Part shown: positions 22,940-34,723 of the stretch, piece by piece
How positions within the stretch are numbered: the stretch's first letter is position 1
Layout of the letters: each line of letters opens with the position of its first letter
NCBI GenBank assembly: GCA_033807695.1
Contig: CM066300.1
Coordinates: forward strand, 3,720,001-3,784,000
Reading direction: 5' to 3'
Source of the DNA: Daedaleopsis sinensis
Taxonomy: Eukaryota > Basidiomycota > Agaricomycetes > Polyporales > Polyporaceae
DNA length: 64,000 nt
Position numbers and translations under genes: made by a program
Notes under the pieces: generated by a model
Told to the model about the DNA's origin: nothing
The model's input: only the letters and a program-made list of their open reading frames with translations
Database searches by the model: none

Positions 22940-25752
22940 TCAGAACCCCGCGAGCTCGAGCCCCTTGCGTATATCCGCGTGTTGCATTTCAGCCTGCTGA
23001 ATCTCTTGGCTCTTCGTCCAGAACGAGCCCTGGTCCTTCTCCCCGGCTTGCGCGAGGTTCGTCTCTATAAGCGCCACGACGCTCGCGTCCTCCGCGAACG
23101 CGTACGGCCGCGCCTGGTGCCGGAGCATCGCGTCGATTGCCTCCCACCACTTCTCGCGCTTCGCAAAGTTGATGAGCGACACCGTCGTGCCCAGCGGCGA
23201 CGACGCGGGCGCGACGAGCACGTTGTCCGGGCTCGGCTCGTTCTGCAGGTCGGCGAGGTACATGCCGACGTGGGGGATGCAGGGCCCGTCCGCGGACCGC
23301 TGGAAGAGGCGGTACGCGGAGAAGTTGCCCGTCGGCTCGTGGTACTTGGCGAGCTGCTCGAGCTGGACGCGCCGGCTGACGTGCGCCCATGTGAGGTGCA
23401 GGCGGCTGATGACGGGCGAGGAGAGCGCGAAGACGAGAGCGTGCATGGATGCGTAGTTGTGCATCGACTTGCATTTCTGTGATACACGATGAGAAGACGG
23501 TGCGCATCGGGGATGATGTGCTCACCTCTGCGATCTTCACCCAGAAGTCGATGGTCTCCGCCCGCTTGCCCAGGCCCTCAATGCTGAGGATGCTGAGCTT
23601 GACCCACGCCCCGAGTTTCTCGTGATGAGTGTTAAACGCTGCGAGGTTCTTGACGCTGTTGCCCGTCTGTGTCTTCACCCAGCTCATGCACTCGTGCGGG
23701 CGAATCTTCGAGTACAGCTTCTGTTCGAGCAAGCATAGATGCTCGGCAAGCAGAGACGCGTCCATGCGTAGAAGCTCGCTCTTGCTCTTTCCCTTCTTAT
23801 GTCGTGTGACCGCAGCTGATACCGGTGTAGGCGGGATGACCGATATCTGTAGAAATGTCAGGACAAGATATGAACGATCAACGACAAGAGAAACTCACAT
23901 AGCGCTCAAGCGACTTGAGAATGTCGCGGGCTGTGTTGGCGAGAGGGAGGGGCGAGGTGATGTTGGAGACGAAGTCCACGATACGTCGAGCGAGATATGG
24001 GTCGTCCTGAAGCAATCCGTAGTCATCCGTCCACACTTGCAGCACCGTCAGAACACGGCGGCGCGTGGGCTTCTGTTTCTTCTCCTTCCACTGCTCAAGC
24101 TCCTTCAGGTTTAGAGTACTAGGGTGCGAGATATTGAACTGCTCCACGAGAAGGTCGAAGATCTCCTCGGCCGTAGCAAACGACTTGTAGGTCGTGAGGA
24201 ATGCTTGTCTATATCTTGTCTCCTGTACGACTTCTATCGGAACATATTCAATGGAATACACGTAGTCAGATGTGTGCCATTCACTCACTTGGAAAGTCAA
24301 GGGTCAATCGCTCCACCAAAGCCCGCAGAGTGCCCGCAGAGACACTCCCATCCGACAAAAGCTGAATCTCATGTTCGCCAAACAGTGGACGAAGGTACCA
24401 AATTCCCTGAGCAAGTCTTGCGTCGTGGAAGGCCTGCGCTTCGTCGTCACCAGTGATTTGCTTGATTTTGTCGGGGCGAGGAATGACTGCACGTGTGGGA
24501 CGGTTGAACGTATCGAAGGATTCTTCTACAACAGGGCTCATGATCAGATGGTCGAGCTCCTCGACGTTGTGCGCCTCAAAGAGGGTCGTGAGTCGGCTCA
24601 AGGATGACTGGTCGTCAATGAGGAGAGGACGGCGTCTGAGATGTCTCAAGGGTTTGGCAGATTCTGAACGAGACCTCTGATGGTCCGAGCTTGGGATCTC
24701 GACGTTCGGAAGAGACATGCTGCGACGGCGAGACGATGATGGGGTCCGAGGGGTAGCAGGTAGAGGGGTCTCTTCGATGGGGGCAGGAGGAAGCGTCAGG
24801 ACTTGTGCATCCTCGACCGGAGATTGCACAAAAGGAGGTGGAAGTGGCTTCATTCTGTACGTGTCTCTTTGCTGGGAGTCCTCGGCCGGCAAACCAGATA
24901 AGATCGGAGGAGGGATGTGTTTCCTCTTGGAGATGACGATGTCTGTTGGTGACATCTCAGACTCGGTCTCCAAAACATGCGCGTCAATGCCTTCATGGGG
25001 AGGAACGAGGGGACTGAACACGTTCGCCATGCTGGGAGGACTATGGTCGGCACCAAGCTGCATGATTGGGACCTTAGTGCAGGACAACATGAGCACTTAC
25101 GTCCCGAACGGCACATTATGGGAGCATACCTTGTCACCATTGACCAACGGCATCCAGTCATAGCCGCGGTACTCGCCTTCCAATGAGACAGCGAAAGGAT
25201 CTGTCAGGTCTGGAGAGCCATATATCCTCCTGTCGGTGTTGTCTTGATAAATTTGCACGCTGACGCCGCCATTCCTGAGCTTGTCTGCGAGGGTGTCCGA
25301 GATGGGCTCCACGAAGGCACTCGGGATCCAGCCAACCCTGTTATCGTCTGGATGGATGGCCGCCCACCATCCCTACGGAAGCACATGTCCATTATCCATC
25401 AAGGACTGACCAGCTAGGCGTATGGGGGTAGAGTTATGCTCACCGTGTCCTCTCGCTTGACTACATCCAGTATGTCGTTGCGGCGGAAGGAAAGCTGGTC
25501 GCTATCCTCCGCGTTATAGTCGTACAGGCATAGGACGTAGAACAACTCCGCCGACGAGAGTGGAGTTGACGCGTCTGTGTCGGAGGCTCCCGCCAGACTG
25601 GAAAGAAGGTCGGCAGAGATGCTGGAAGTGGGCGTAGGCAGAGAAGGATCGGCGGTGGTAGGGTTCGGGTCGATCCAAAGGCGAGGACGAGTACCTCCGC
25701 GCCGGGATGGTTTATTGTGGAGAACGGTCATGGAGTTGGTCGTTGTGTTCAC
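22940..25752 (-). CDS. Cdc25-like Ras guanine-nucleotide exchange factor with SH3 domain
   Basis: Domain order is SH3 (about residues 65-125: 'YVLCLYDYNAEDSDQLSFRR', then 'GWWAAIHPDDNRVGWIPSAF'), a Ser/Pro-rich linker, the REM/RasGEF_N domain ('AFLTTYKSFATAEEIFDLLV', 'RRVLTVLQVWTD') and the catalytic RasGEF domain ('LLAEHLCLLEQKLYSKI', 'FWVKIAE', 'YLADLQNEPS', 'INFAKREKWWEAI'). This is the architecture of S. cerevisiae Cdc25/Sdc25 and related fungal Ras activators, which load GTP on Ras at the plasma membrane and feed cAMP/PKA and morphogenesis signalling. Introns follow 'KRED-T' and 'VNGDK', lie around the REM domain, and follow 'EDSLERY' and 'KIAE'. The start may be the ATG at 25752 or 25731. 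The product is about 840 residues, shorter than yeast Cdc25 because of a shorter N-terminus. Confidence 0.88.
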
Positions 25753-27099
25753 CGCATAGAAGGAGAGTTATACGCCCGCGCAGGGACGAGGGGGTTGGGA
25801 TGAAGAGAAGAAGACTAGAGGAAGGAAGATGTGTGCCTAGGCAACCACAGGGGTACGAGATAGTGTGCAGGGCGCAGAGAGGCCGGATTACATAGACACG
25901 TAGTCATATCTGCATCGCCGTGCCACACACCTCGAGGCTTGAGTTGTTTCTCCCCGGCCAAACGGCGACCATCACCATCGTGATTGAAACCTTGACCAGC
26001 GCTGTCCCCCACGCCGTCCTCCCAGATCACTGAGATCACTCACTCACCTCCAGGAAGGCGGTGCTATTGACATCGCGCGCTTGTGGTCTGTGTCTGTGCG
26101 ATACGTGGGTTCACAATACACCTTTACATAGCAGAGCTGCAGAGGCATAGAACACGCACATCCGAGACCATGGACGTAGCGGCTAGCCGCCGGAGAGCAG
26201 CTGTCACGCTGTGGACAAGATCTTAGCGCTTGTGACTGTCGTGGAGTCGGAGCAGGAGGGAGCAGGGCAGCTAAAGATGTTTAATTCATGCCTCGCGAGA
26301 CCAACGGCTGTAACACTAGCTGGCCCGGATGCGTCTGCAGTTAAGTACAGCGTAGCCGGCAGTGCATATATGTAGTCGACATGAATCATTGAATCAATGC
26401 GATCAACCATATGCTATCTTGATTATGTACATATCTAGCCGACAGCCAAGTCGCCGGATAATCATCAATATGAATGTCACATGGATCCGACTTCTTCAGA
26501 GTCTGTAGATGAACACACCGATGTATGCCTATGTCGCGAACAGCTGCAGAACTCCTTCAGGTTCAGCCTAGAGTGAACTCTGTCAGGAGGCCGTGTGAGG
26601 CCGTCACCAGGGATGCTGTACGTCGTGGGATGCTCAGCTAGAATAACACCATGGCCAAGGCTGCCCTTGCCGGATGGTAACAGTCCATCACCTGCGGGGT
26701 GTCTAGATCCATCCCATACGGATTCAATAGAACGATGACAGTTCAATTGCCTAGTAACCCATCCGCAGGCCCTGGTTCAACGCTATTATTTGCCGCATCC
26801 GAGTTCGTTCTGCACAGCGATATGATATATAATGTGTTGAATGGGTGCTGCCACGATCCAGTAATCGCTGACAGTATACGAGTACGTACTAGCGTAGATA
26901 AGCTGCAGACGTCCACGGGTTTATGAGCTGGGGGAGAATAGAGCTGTAGCTGGATCTGCTAACTCACTATACTTTCCTGTTAACGTTGTGGTCCTGGGGC
27001 GGGCCACCGGGCCGGTGGGGGAGGCCTATTAGCGCCGACCCCGCCTCCTAGTAGCCACCGAGCTTGCCTTTCGACACCGTACTACCAGCTCTGTGTGAA
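25753..27099. other. 1.3-kb divergent intergenic region, no gene seen
   Basis: This contains the promoters of the RasGEF (-) and IST1 (+). Frames here are short, with no family resemblance and no plausible intron chain. A GC-rich block at about 26995-27055 lies directly ahead of IST1. An in-frame ATG at 27064 would extend IST1 by 12 residues, but the family usually begins at the downstream Met. Confidence 0.55.
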
Positions 27100-28382
27100 A
27101 TGGTGCCTTGGAACTCTGCAAAAGCAAAGGTCGTATCACTCGGTTCTGCACTGCTACCGTCTTCTGACCCATTTAATGCAGGTTCAACTTCGGTATCATC
27201 GTCCGCCGCTCGACGCCAGGCTTATTCTTATCCGTGCTCCTCTAGGTTAGGCGTTCAGAGGCTCCGTACCCTCCAAGAAAAGAAGAATGCCCAAGCCAAG
27301 GCAGCACGGAGAGATATTGCGCTTCTCTTGGAGAAGGGGAGGATAGAGACAGCGAGGATCAAGACCGAGAACAGTGAGCCCATTTCGCGTTGATCATGGA
27401 TGGACAACCTCACAAGCTCAGTCATCAATGAGGATATATACGTCGAGCTGCTGGAGCTGCTGGAGCTATACTGTGAGCTCTTGATTGCGCGCTTTGGCCT
27501 GTTGGATCAGAAGTGAGTCTGTCTGCTCTTCCTTCCGCCCTACTTGACGGTAACCCCGCCTGCGCACGCAGCACGCGCGAGCCGGATCCAGGGGTAGTGG
27601 AGGGCGTGTGTGCAGTCATCTTCGCCGCACCCAGAACTGAACTGAAAGGCAAGCCGAGCATCGTGCGTCCCATTAACCTAAACTGAGCAGTCCTTTAGAG
27701 CTCCACGTCGTCCGCGACCTCCTCATGCACAAGTTTGGCCGCGACTTCTCGTTAGCCGTGATGGAGAACCGCGACGGGTGCGTTAGCGAACGAGTGCGTG
27801 CCATTTTACTATTACGTGCGCGCAACGGCGATCGATGGTGATATATTCGGATCGTCGGCCAGGTGACTCGAAAGCTGAACATCGCAACCCCGTCGACCGC
27901 TCTGGTCGATGCCTATCTCTCAGAGATCGCGAAGGGCTACGGAGTGCCATGGTCCCCACCGAGCCCAGAGGGCGCCGAGAGTGGCCAGGACGACGATGAG
28001 GGGCCCGACGGAGGTGTCAAGGTGAGCTGCGAATCGATGGCCATACGTCGACACAATGTCTCACTGGTCTTCTCATCGCGCGCGTTCGGCCTGCGACCCC
28101 GTATGCATGCAGGACGCGGTCGCAGACGACGAGAAAGCCGCGCAGGGCGAGCCCGCGGCGCCGAAGCCGCTCGATGCTGCAACGATATCGGCGGAGGCAA
28201 GGAGCGCGGGAGTGCGGACGCCGAAGCTTCCCGAAGTGCCTGCGGAAGAGGAAGCGCCGTCGCGCAATGAGAAGCTGGGCACTCTGAAGCCTCCGTCTGC
28301 GGATCCCCCGAAGAAGAAGGGCCAGGAAGAAGACGAGTTTGAGGCTCTCGCTAAGCGGTTCGAGGCGCTGAAGAAACGGTAG
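27100..28382 (+). CDS. IST1: IST1-like regulator of ESCRT-III/Vps4
   Basis: Eight exons (27100-27129, 27182-27192, 27246-27373, 27422-27512, 27572-27648, 27699-27793, 27863-28021, 28113-28382) total 861 nt and give 286 residues. The first ~185 residues are the IST1 helical domain: 'WNSAKAK', 'LRLGVQRLRTLQEKKNAQAK', 'RRDIALLLEKGRIETARIK', 'EDIYVELLELLELYCELL', 'MENRDGCVSERV' and 'RKLNIATPS'. The Pro/Glu-rich C-terminus ends in a helix ('FEALAKRFEALKKR') that looks like a MIT-interacting motif for Vps4. Family role: assembles with Did2/CHMP1 and regulates Vps4 in multivesicular-body sorting and cytokinesis. The splicing is odd. Exon 2 is 11 bases (Val-Gln-Leu-Arg junction), and the intron 27649-27698 begins GC rather than GT. 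Both are forced by conserved residues. Confidence 0.93.
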
Positions 28383-31352
28383 CAGTGGGAAGATCGTGCC
28401 ATGGGTAAGACAATGTAACCATACAGTTGTAAGCTATCCTGTTCTCTCGGCATGCCCGTGCAGGTTGACCGTTCTCTCCCATCGATGAGCTTTTCTCTAG
28501 TGGGCAGAGTGCGGCCCCGTACAACGGGCTGCGTCGTGGTCTCGAAGCTTCGCGGACATGAAACAACCGACGAACGTCTGTAATTTCAGAAGCTCGAGGG
28601 TGGCTCGTCCTACCCAGCAATCAGTATCCAGTGACGTCGTTTGAGACTATGCGTCCACGGTGTCGTCGCCCTACAACCACAGAACCGAATTACTTGCCAA
28701 TCGAGCCCGTCAGAGGTGTGTCACTCGGTGTTAACTCCCGCAAAACGCTCTCAGTGAGACGATCATGTGTACGCAATCTCGGCTGGCTCTCGCTAGCCTC
28801 GTCATATATAAAAGTTTCCATCCGCCATAGCAGCGAGAGGTGCCTGCTAAGCTCGTAGAGCTATGTGAATCTCGAGGTTGCAATACATGGGTGCTACACA
28901 CTGGAACGTATGGCCGTGTCAGCCGAGGCGCATTCAACAATATTGCGCCCGGACTGAGCTCGGCGCCCGACAAAACATGGCGCGCTGACGCCGTGCGCCG
29001 TGGCATGGAGTTTGACTCTATCTCCGAGGCAAGGCCCTCGGCGAACCGGTGGGTGCAGCATCGAGCCCGAAGTGTGTCGGCAATGTGCCTCCGGTGATCG
29101 TGATTCGTGACATACGGAAGAACAGTGTATCCGTGAGAGTAGGGGTCTGTTACTCGCCGTTTCGTAGAGCTCTGACTGGCGATGTGTCGTGTTCTGCGCA
29201 TATCGACTGTAGTCGCGGTGATGTGCCCTCCCAGGCTGAGGCTCCGTGCGCTGGGCGCGCACATCCAGACTGATCGGAGGGCGGAATAAATTGATGATGA
29301 TACGTGCGCGCGGCAGGCGGCTCGTTACTCTTGGGTGTGGTGAGAAGTCAGAAGAGGCACGGAGACGCAGCAGAACGTCATCGCCAGGACAATCGTGTCC
29401 GCATCCGCTTTTGGTGTTCGTGTTCACAAGAGGACGCGAAGAGAGTCCGCGCTGGCCACACAGCGCTGTGAACACCCTCGGGCCCGCCTGCTACAACGTC
29501 CGGCGAGTTCTTGCGACGACGGGCGGCACGGGGTGCTGCCAAGGATAAGAAGGCCGAGGCACGCGTGCGCGCGATGGCGAGAACGACTCGGTGTGTGTGT
29601 GAGTGCGAGCAGACGTCGCGGAAGGGGCGTCGCTCGAGCCCAGGCGACCCAGGCGAGCAAGGACTGTCAGCCCGGACGTGTGGTATATGCGAGTGGGAGC
29701 ACGCTTCTCCTCGGGAGGCGGGGCGAGGATTGTTTCGACGTCCGGCTGCACTGGGAGAATTCGCCTGGCGTGACATGGCGTGGACACCGTGCCAGGCTTG
29801 TGAACACCGGCGTGCCAGTGCTGCCACCGCTGGGAAGGCTTCGTGGCCATGTGCACGACGAGGGAGCGTCGATGCACGGGGTGGTGTGGGGCCGCTGATT
29901 TGGCGGTGCGAGGGCGGGCGGAACGATGCGAGTGTCCGTAGCCTCTGAGCTCCTGCGTAGAAGGACTGTCCACCCGTGTGTTGCGCGGTCCGAGCATCGC
30001 CTGAGCATCCACAGGCGGTCTGTCGAGCGCAGCGGGCGCGCTTGTCAGGTGTCAGCGTTATAACCATCCAGGGTTGTCAGAGACGGGCGAGGTGCGGATG
30101 GCAGGCACGGGCCTCTCATCGTTCGTGGGCGACAGCGAAGGACGCAACGCGACCGCGGAAAGATGGAGTTGAGGAGGCTGTCCGGGCCCTGTAGGTTCGC
30201 GACCCCAGCGCGTGTTGGGAGGTGAACAAACCTAGTCGGAGGAGGGCCGAGGTCCCATGGGGACTTTCGGCGAGGATGGGCTCGTCCGAACGACCGGGTG
30301 GGCCATCCGATAGAGTTGGGAGGGCGCGTTCGTCAGCGCGTCAGGCAGCAGGATACATGAGGCCCAGGAAGAGACGCATGAGCATCATCCCTCGCTTCCA
30401 TTTGGAACACGAGAAGGGGAGGCAGTCGACAGCCCTTCCCATCTCGTGTGCCGCGCTACGACAGCGCCCGACCGTCTCTCGGCAATGGCGGAAAGTGGGG
30501 GCCACTGTTATCCGCGATGTCTCCGTCGCAGACTGGGACCAGTAGACATCTGCGGGCACGGGTCAGCTGGCGGCAAGCAAGATTGACATGGAACCTGGCC
30601 TGGCGAAAGATCAAATCCAAACGAACGAGAGAGCGCATGCGTTTGTGGTCTGAGAACGTCGACAGGCGTTCAGGCAGCTGGACTGCCATAATTGCAGGCT
30701 GTGATTCCGACCAAGCCATGAGTGATGTATATAGGGCGTGTAAAGAAGACGTCCGGATCCCGCACACGAGGCGTTGGCCGCCGCGCTCCGCCGAGGAGAG
30801 GAAGGGGGTAATGACTGCGGTAACGAGCGAAGGCAGCGGAAATGCCACAAGAAACGTCGGCAGTTCGCAAGGGGCCTGCGAGGATTAGCCTGGACAGGAT
30901 GGAACGAGGACCGGGGGGGTGAGCGGGGGAGATCAGAGAAGTAATAGGAGTATTAGATGATCGGGTGTGCGTGGGCTGCGCCGGGGGAAGAGGGCATCGG
31001 GCGAAGTGGACGGGGCTGGAGGTCGGCGGCTGGAGGCGGCTGGAGGCTGGCGAACGCTGGGTGCTGGACGTACACTCTAGACAGTCAGACCCGCTCTCTC
31101 GGAATGATTGTGCGACTGCCCGTTCAGGCAACGTCACACAGCGTCACGCTGGTTGTCACGCATCGGGGAACGGAGATGTCCTCCCCACCAATCAGGCCGC
31201 GGCACGTGAGAGTCCGATTCGTGCGGGATTCGGTTCTCGTTCATCTCCTCCGCCGTCCACCGTCGGTCATGGCCAGTCTGTATATAACCCGTCGTCCGGC
31301 TCGCTTGGACGCATCCCTCATGCTGCACCTCCCTCCGCCGTTCTCTACACCC
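28383..31352. other. 3-kb gene-poor region, no gene supported
   Basis: Many overlapping open frames exist on both strands, the longest about 230 codons (29378-30067, minus). They overlap one another in several frames and contain no recognisable domain or plausible intron pattern. I regard them as by-products of GC-rich composition. The right end holds the promoter of the methyltransferase. Confidence 0.5.
31281..31287 (+). promoter_or_regulatory. TATA box of the methyltransferase gene
   Basis: TATATAA lies 66-72 bases ahead of the ATG at 31353. This spacing leaves room for a transcription start about 30 bases downstream and a short leader. It argues against an in-frame ATG upstream of the box being the real start. 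Confidence 0.5.
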
Positions 31353-32888
31353 ATGCAAGCCGCCTACGCTTCCATGCCGCCCAGCCATGAACCTGAATAT
31401 GACGACGACATGGACAGCGATCGCTATTCCATTGCCTCCGGCTCCTCCAACATGCACTACGCCCGCACCGTCTCTACCTCGGCCACCTCGCACGACTGGG
31501 ACATGCGCTCGGCATCCCCCGCACCCTCCGTCTACTCCATGACCAGCTCTCTCCGCGCCGCATCATACCGCTATGAGTATGGCCGCGGTATAAACAATTA
31601 TTCGGAGGTGTATCGCCTCCCAGCAGACGACGAGGAGTTCGAGCGACTAGGTGCGCCCCTCACTCTCCAGATGCATCGACCCCGCTCATCTCCGATACAG
31701 ATTATCAGCACATCATGTTTACAGAAGCCATGGGCAAGTATCCATCTCCCTTGCCGGAGATTATGGCAGACGACACCCCGGGCGTCACGAAGACTTGTGT
31801 TGATCTTGGGTGTGGGAGCGGCAGCTGGTGCGTGAGCGTCCTACGTCCGCGAACGGTGTTTGCTGAGGTCCCATTCCGTGTATCCAGGATACTTGACGTC
31901 GCATGGGACTTCCCACATTGCAGCGCGGTTGCAGTTGACCTTGTTCCCATGCAGAACCTGTGAGTGTCTGCCTGCCTCCCATGGCCCGTACACCTGCTGA
32001 TGCTCTCTCCACAGGCACATGCCCCCGAATTGCAGGTATGACATCTGCATTGACACATTCCCCCGAGACATGGTCTCATTCGATGCGTGTGTAGGAGTGA
32101 GGTGGACGATATCAACCTCGGCCTGCAGCATTTCTACGGGTCGTTCAACGTCGTGCACGCCCGCCTGGTGTCGTCCGGGGTGCGTGTATGTTCCTGTTCC
32201 CGTTCCGAGCTCGGCTCCGCCGACGCGTGGGAGCCCAGATCTGATCCGATCTCGCTGCGATCTCCGTAGTCTTCTATTTACTGACTTTGGAATATTCTTC
32301 TCCCTAATCTCAGATCCGGGACTACAAGGGCCTGATCGACGAAATGGCTCAGACCCTGCGTCCCCGGGGTCTCATGCAGGTCGTCGAGTTTGACTTTCGC
32401 GTGTACGACATCCACAAGCAGCCCATCATGCCCAATCGCCTCGAGGAGGACACCCCATGGATCGCTCGCTGGATGAACCTCGCCAACGTTGCCGTTGAGC
32501 AGCGCGGCGGCGAACCGGATGCCGCCAACCACCTCCGCGCGTGGGCCGAGGCGCATCCCCAACTAGAGGACGTTGTCTACCGTGAATTCTGGTTCCAGAC
32601 GTCTCCCTGGAAGCCCGGACATGACCATGAGAGCGCGCGCGATAACCGGTTGGGCGCGATGATGCGAGACGACATTTTGGTGAGTCCAAGATTTGTCAAA
32701 AGTCTACGACCGTATCCTAATATCATTCGCAGGCATTCCTTAAGTCCGGCCGCCCCCTTCTTCTGGGCAACGAACTGGACTACGAGACGGTTAAGGAGCT
32801 CGAATCAAATGCGGAGCGCGAGCTGAAAGAAGGCAAAGTGCCGACTTACGTCCGTGTACAAAACGTGTACGCTCGGAGGAAACCATAG
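31353..32888 (+). CDS. class I SAM-dependent methyltransferase
   Basis: The N-terminal ~95 residues are Ser/Tyr-rich and disordered ('MQAAYASMPPSHEPEYDDDM'). The catalytic domain follows: 'HIMFTEAMGKYPSPLPEIM', motif I 'CVDLGCGSGSW', the acidic end of strand 2 in 'VAVDLVPMQN', 'FNVVHARLV', and 'RPRGLMQVVEFDFRVYD' in the post-motif region. At least seven exons join cleanly, including a 21-nt exon at 32015-32035, and the stop is at 32886. The arrangement resembles the LaeA-like/TAM-type methyltransferases that are expanded in agaricomycetes. Substrates in this group are mostly unknown, so I do not name one. The gene sits alone in a sparse region, with no neighbouring biosynthetic genes. Confidence 0.82.
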
Positions 32889-34723
32889 GACAGTGTGTGA
32901 TATTAATTCGGGCTCCAACTACATACAGAATACCCTATTAATCTGCCATAATTTCCACGTTGTAATTCACTCATCATGTACTCTCGCAATACTTAGTCGC
33001 ATTCTGTCGCCGATGTCACCGCAATCAATATCAAACCATACATCTCTGAACCTCTATACTACACATCATCAGTGAAGTGGTTGACAACGAGCGCAAATAC
33101 TCACACATGTGAGCAGTGACAGAGAACCATCGCGAAATAGTACGAACAGAGGACGTGTAGTCACGGTAGTGTACCAAGCTCGGACTTGTGCCTGACTGAC
33201 AGCGTGCCCCCAATCACTTCCTGCAAGCACAGCACGGCCCGAACGCGACTGCCCACTCGCGCACGGCCACACACGCTGCTCGTCTGAGAGAGCTCGACCG
33301 GCGGCACACCTCCCGGAGCGCGATCCCACCGGGTTCTATTCGAGCGGCCGAGCCGGTCGCCGTCCACGTCCACACGTCCCCAGCACGCACGGCCGCCTGC
33401 CGGCAAGCATGCGATGGCTTGCGCCAGTCTCGAAGGGGCGCAGGCCCACCCTCTCGCCGCCGGTGCCGCAGGATTGGCGCAAGTGTCGCTGCGTGGATGG
33501 GGGGTCTCGAGGGCCCGGCTAGCCGGTGCGTGCAGGGTCGGGGCCTCGACTCGGAGTTCGCTCATGGGAGCCGCGAGCGTGCAGCGATGGGCCCGAGACG
33601 TCTCCGGTCGGATGCGCTTGCTCCTGCTCCACTCGACCGCGTGTTCTGCGGGATGCCTGCGTATACGTAGTATACGTACGTCCTCGTACGTCCCAGACGA
33701 GTGAAACGGCCCAACGATGAGGCCTGAGGGTGCACGCGCAGAAGGCCTGCCAAGGGCCCCAGGCCCAAAGTGGCACGCACCGTCGGAGGAAACGAGAGGA
33801 GTCGTGGGCATCTCGGAGATGCGCTCCCCACTGCTGCGTATGCAGGTCTAGGTGCCGAGTAGAAAAGTGTGGGGCGCGACGTCCGAGTCGGCGGTTTCTG
33901 CGCGCGCGCCGTGTGCACACCAAGGGCAGGGTCGCCCCACACGAGATCAATAGCACGTCGAAGGAAGCGAGGACGCTGCCGGCGGTTGCAACTTGGTAGG
34001 AGGGGTGAAGCTGAAAGGATGAGTCTCGGTCCGATATCGTGACGTTGTCACCTGCGACCGTAGACGAGAGACTGGAGTGGAGCCCTTTTATTGGTAGACT
34101 TGGATATGCTCGCAGGCCTCCCGCATGTACGCAGGGCGAAAACTCCGTTAAGTAGGTGTAGAAACTCAAATGGCAGGTACGTACGTATCCGGCTCTCCCT
34201 GTGGGTATTTTCAGATACAACGTTGACGCCCTCCGGGGTTTCAAAGGAGTTCGCTACCACTTGCATCTGCGTGTATACTTCGATGGGAGCCTTTCTGAGA
34301 TTTGTGCTTGCTACAATCGAGACAGCTCAGTGTAAGCCTGAGACTTACTTGAATGGCCCGATGGAACGAAGGGGAAGCTGTCAGTCGGTCCATCCAATGA
34401 CGCTGTGTGGTTCATTCCTATACTGCATTTCTAGCCATGCGTCAGCAGTATATATCTGCGTCTAAGATGACTCACTTCCGGCGTGAACCTGGGGTTTAAG
34501 AGATGTTTAGGAAAGAGGGTAACGGCGTCAATTCCGAGTTACTTGGTTTGATAAGCGCTCGTTTATTTACTGATCGAGATTACAACCCTGTAAGAGTATC
34601 TGCCAGTGTATTATAACCAACGCTACTATTACTGTCAACTACTCCTACTACTCTCCAGTGCACAAGTTGTCTCCTTCCTTCCTTCTCCTCCATTTGTTGT
34701 TATCGTCAGCCTTGTGGACAGCC
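32889..34723. other. 1.8-kb intergenic region, no gene supported
   Basis: Overlapping frames up to about 240 codons (33519-34244, minus) exist but show no domain, no conserved-looking segments and no intron logic. The segment 33660-33690 contains a short near-palindrome of GTATACGTA units. The right end (34500-34723) is AT-richer and includes the SKI2 promoter and leader. Confidence 0.5.

Noticed and set aside
23065..23487. Ser/Arg-rich 140-codon frame inside the RasGEF gene
   Set aside because: It is the +1 reading of the catalytic-domain exon, which is clearly coding in the frame containing INFAKREKWWEAI.
28700..30900. Several 130-230-codon frames on both strands
   Set aside because: They overlap each other in many frames, show no domain and no intron pattern, and are expected where stop codons are rare in GC-rich DNA.
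31353..32888. Secondary-metabolite gene cluster around the methyltransferase
   Set aside because: No polyketide synthase, NRPS, terpene cyclase, P450 or dedicated transporter lies next to it. The ABC transporter is 14 kb away, beyond four housekeeping genes.
33161..34244. Two long minus-strand frames (216 and 241 codons)
   Set aside because: The residue texture is Arg/Cys/His-rich without any recognisable family, and other frames are equally open.
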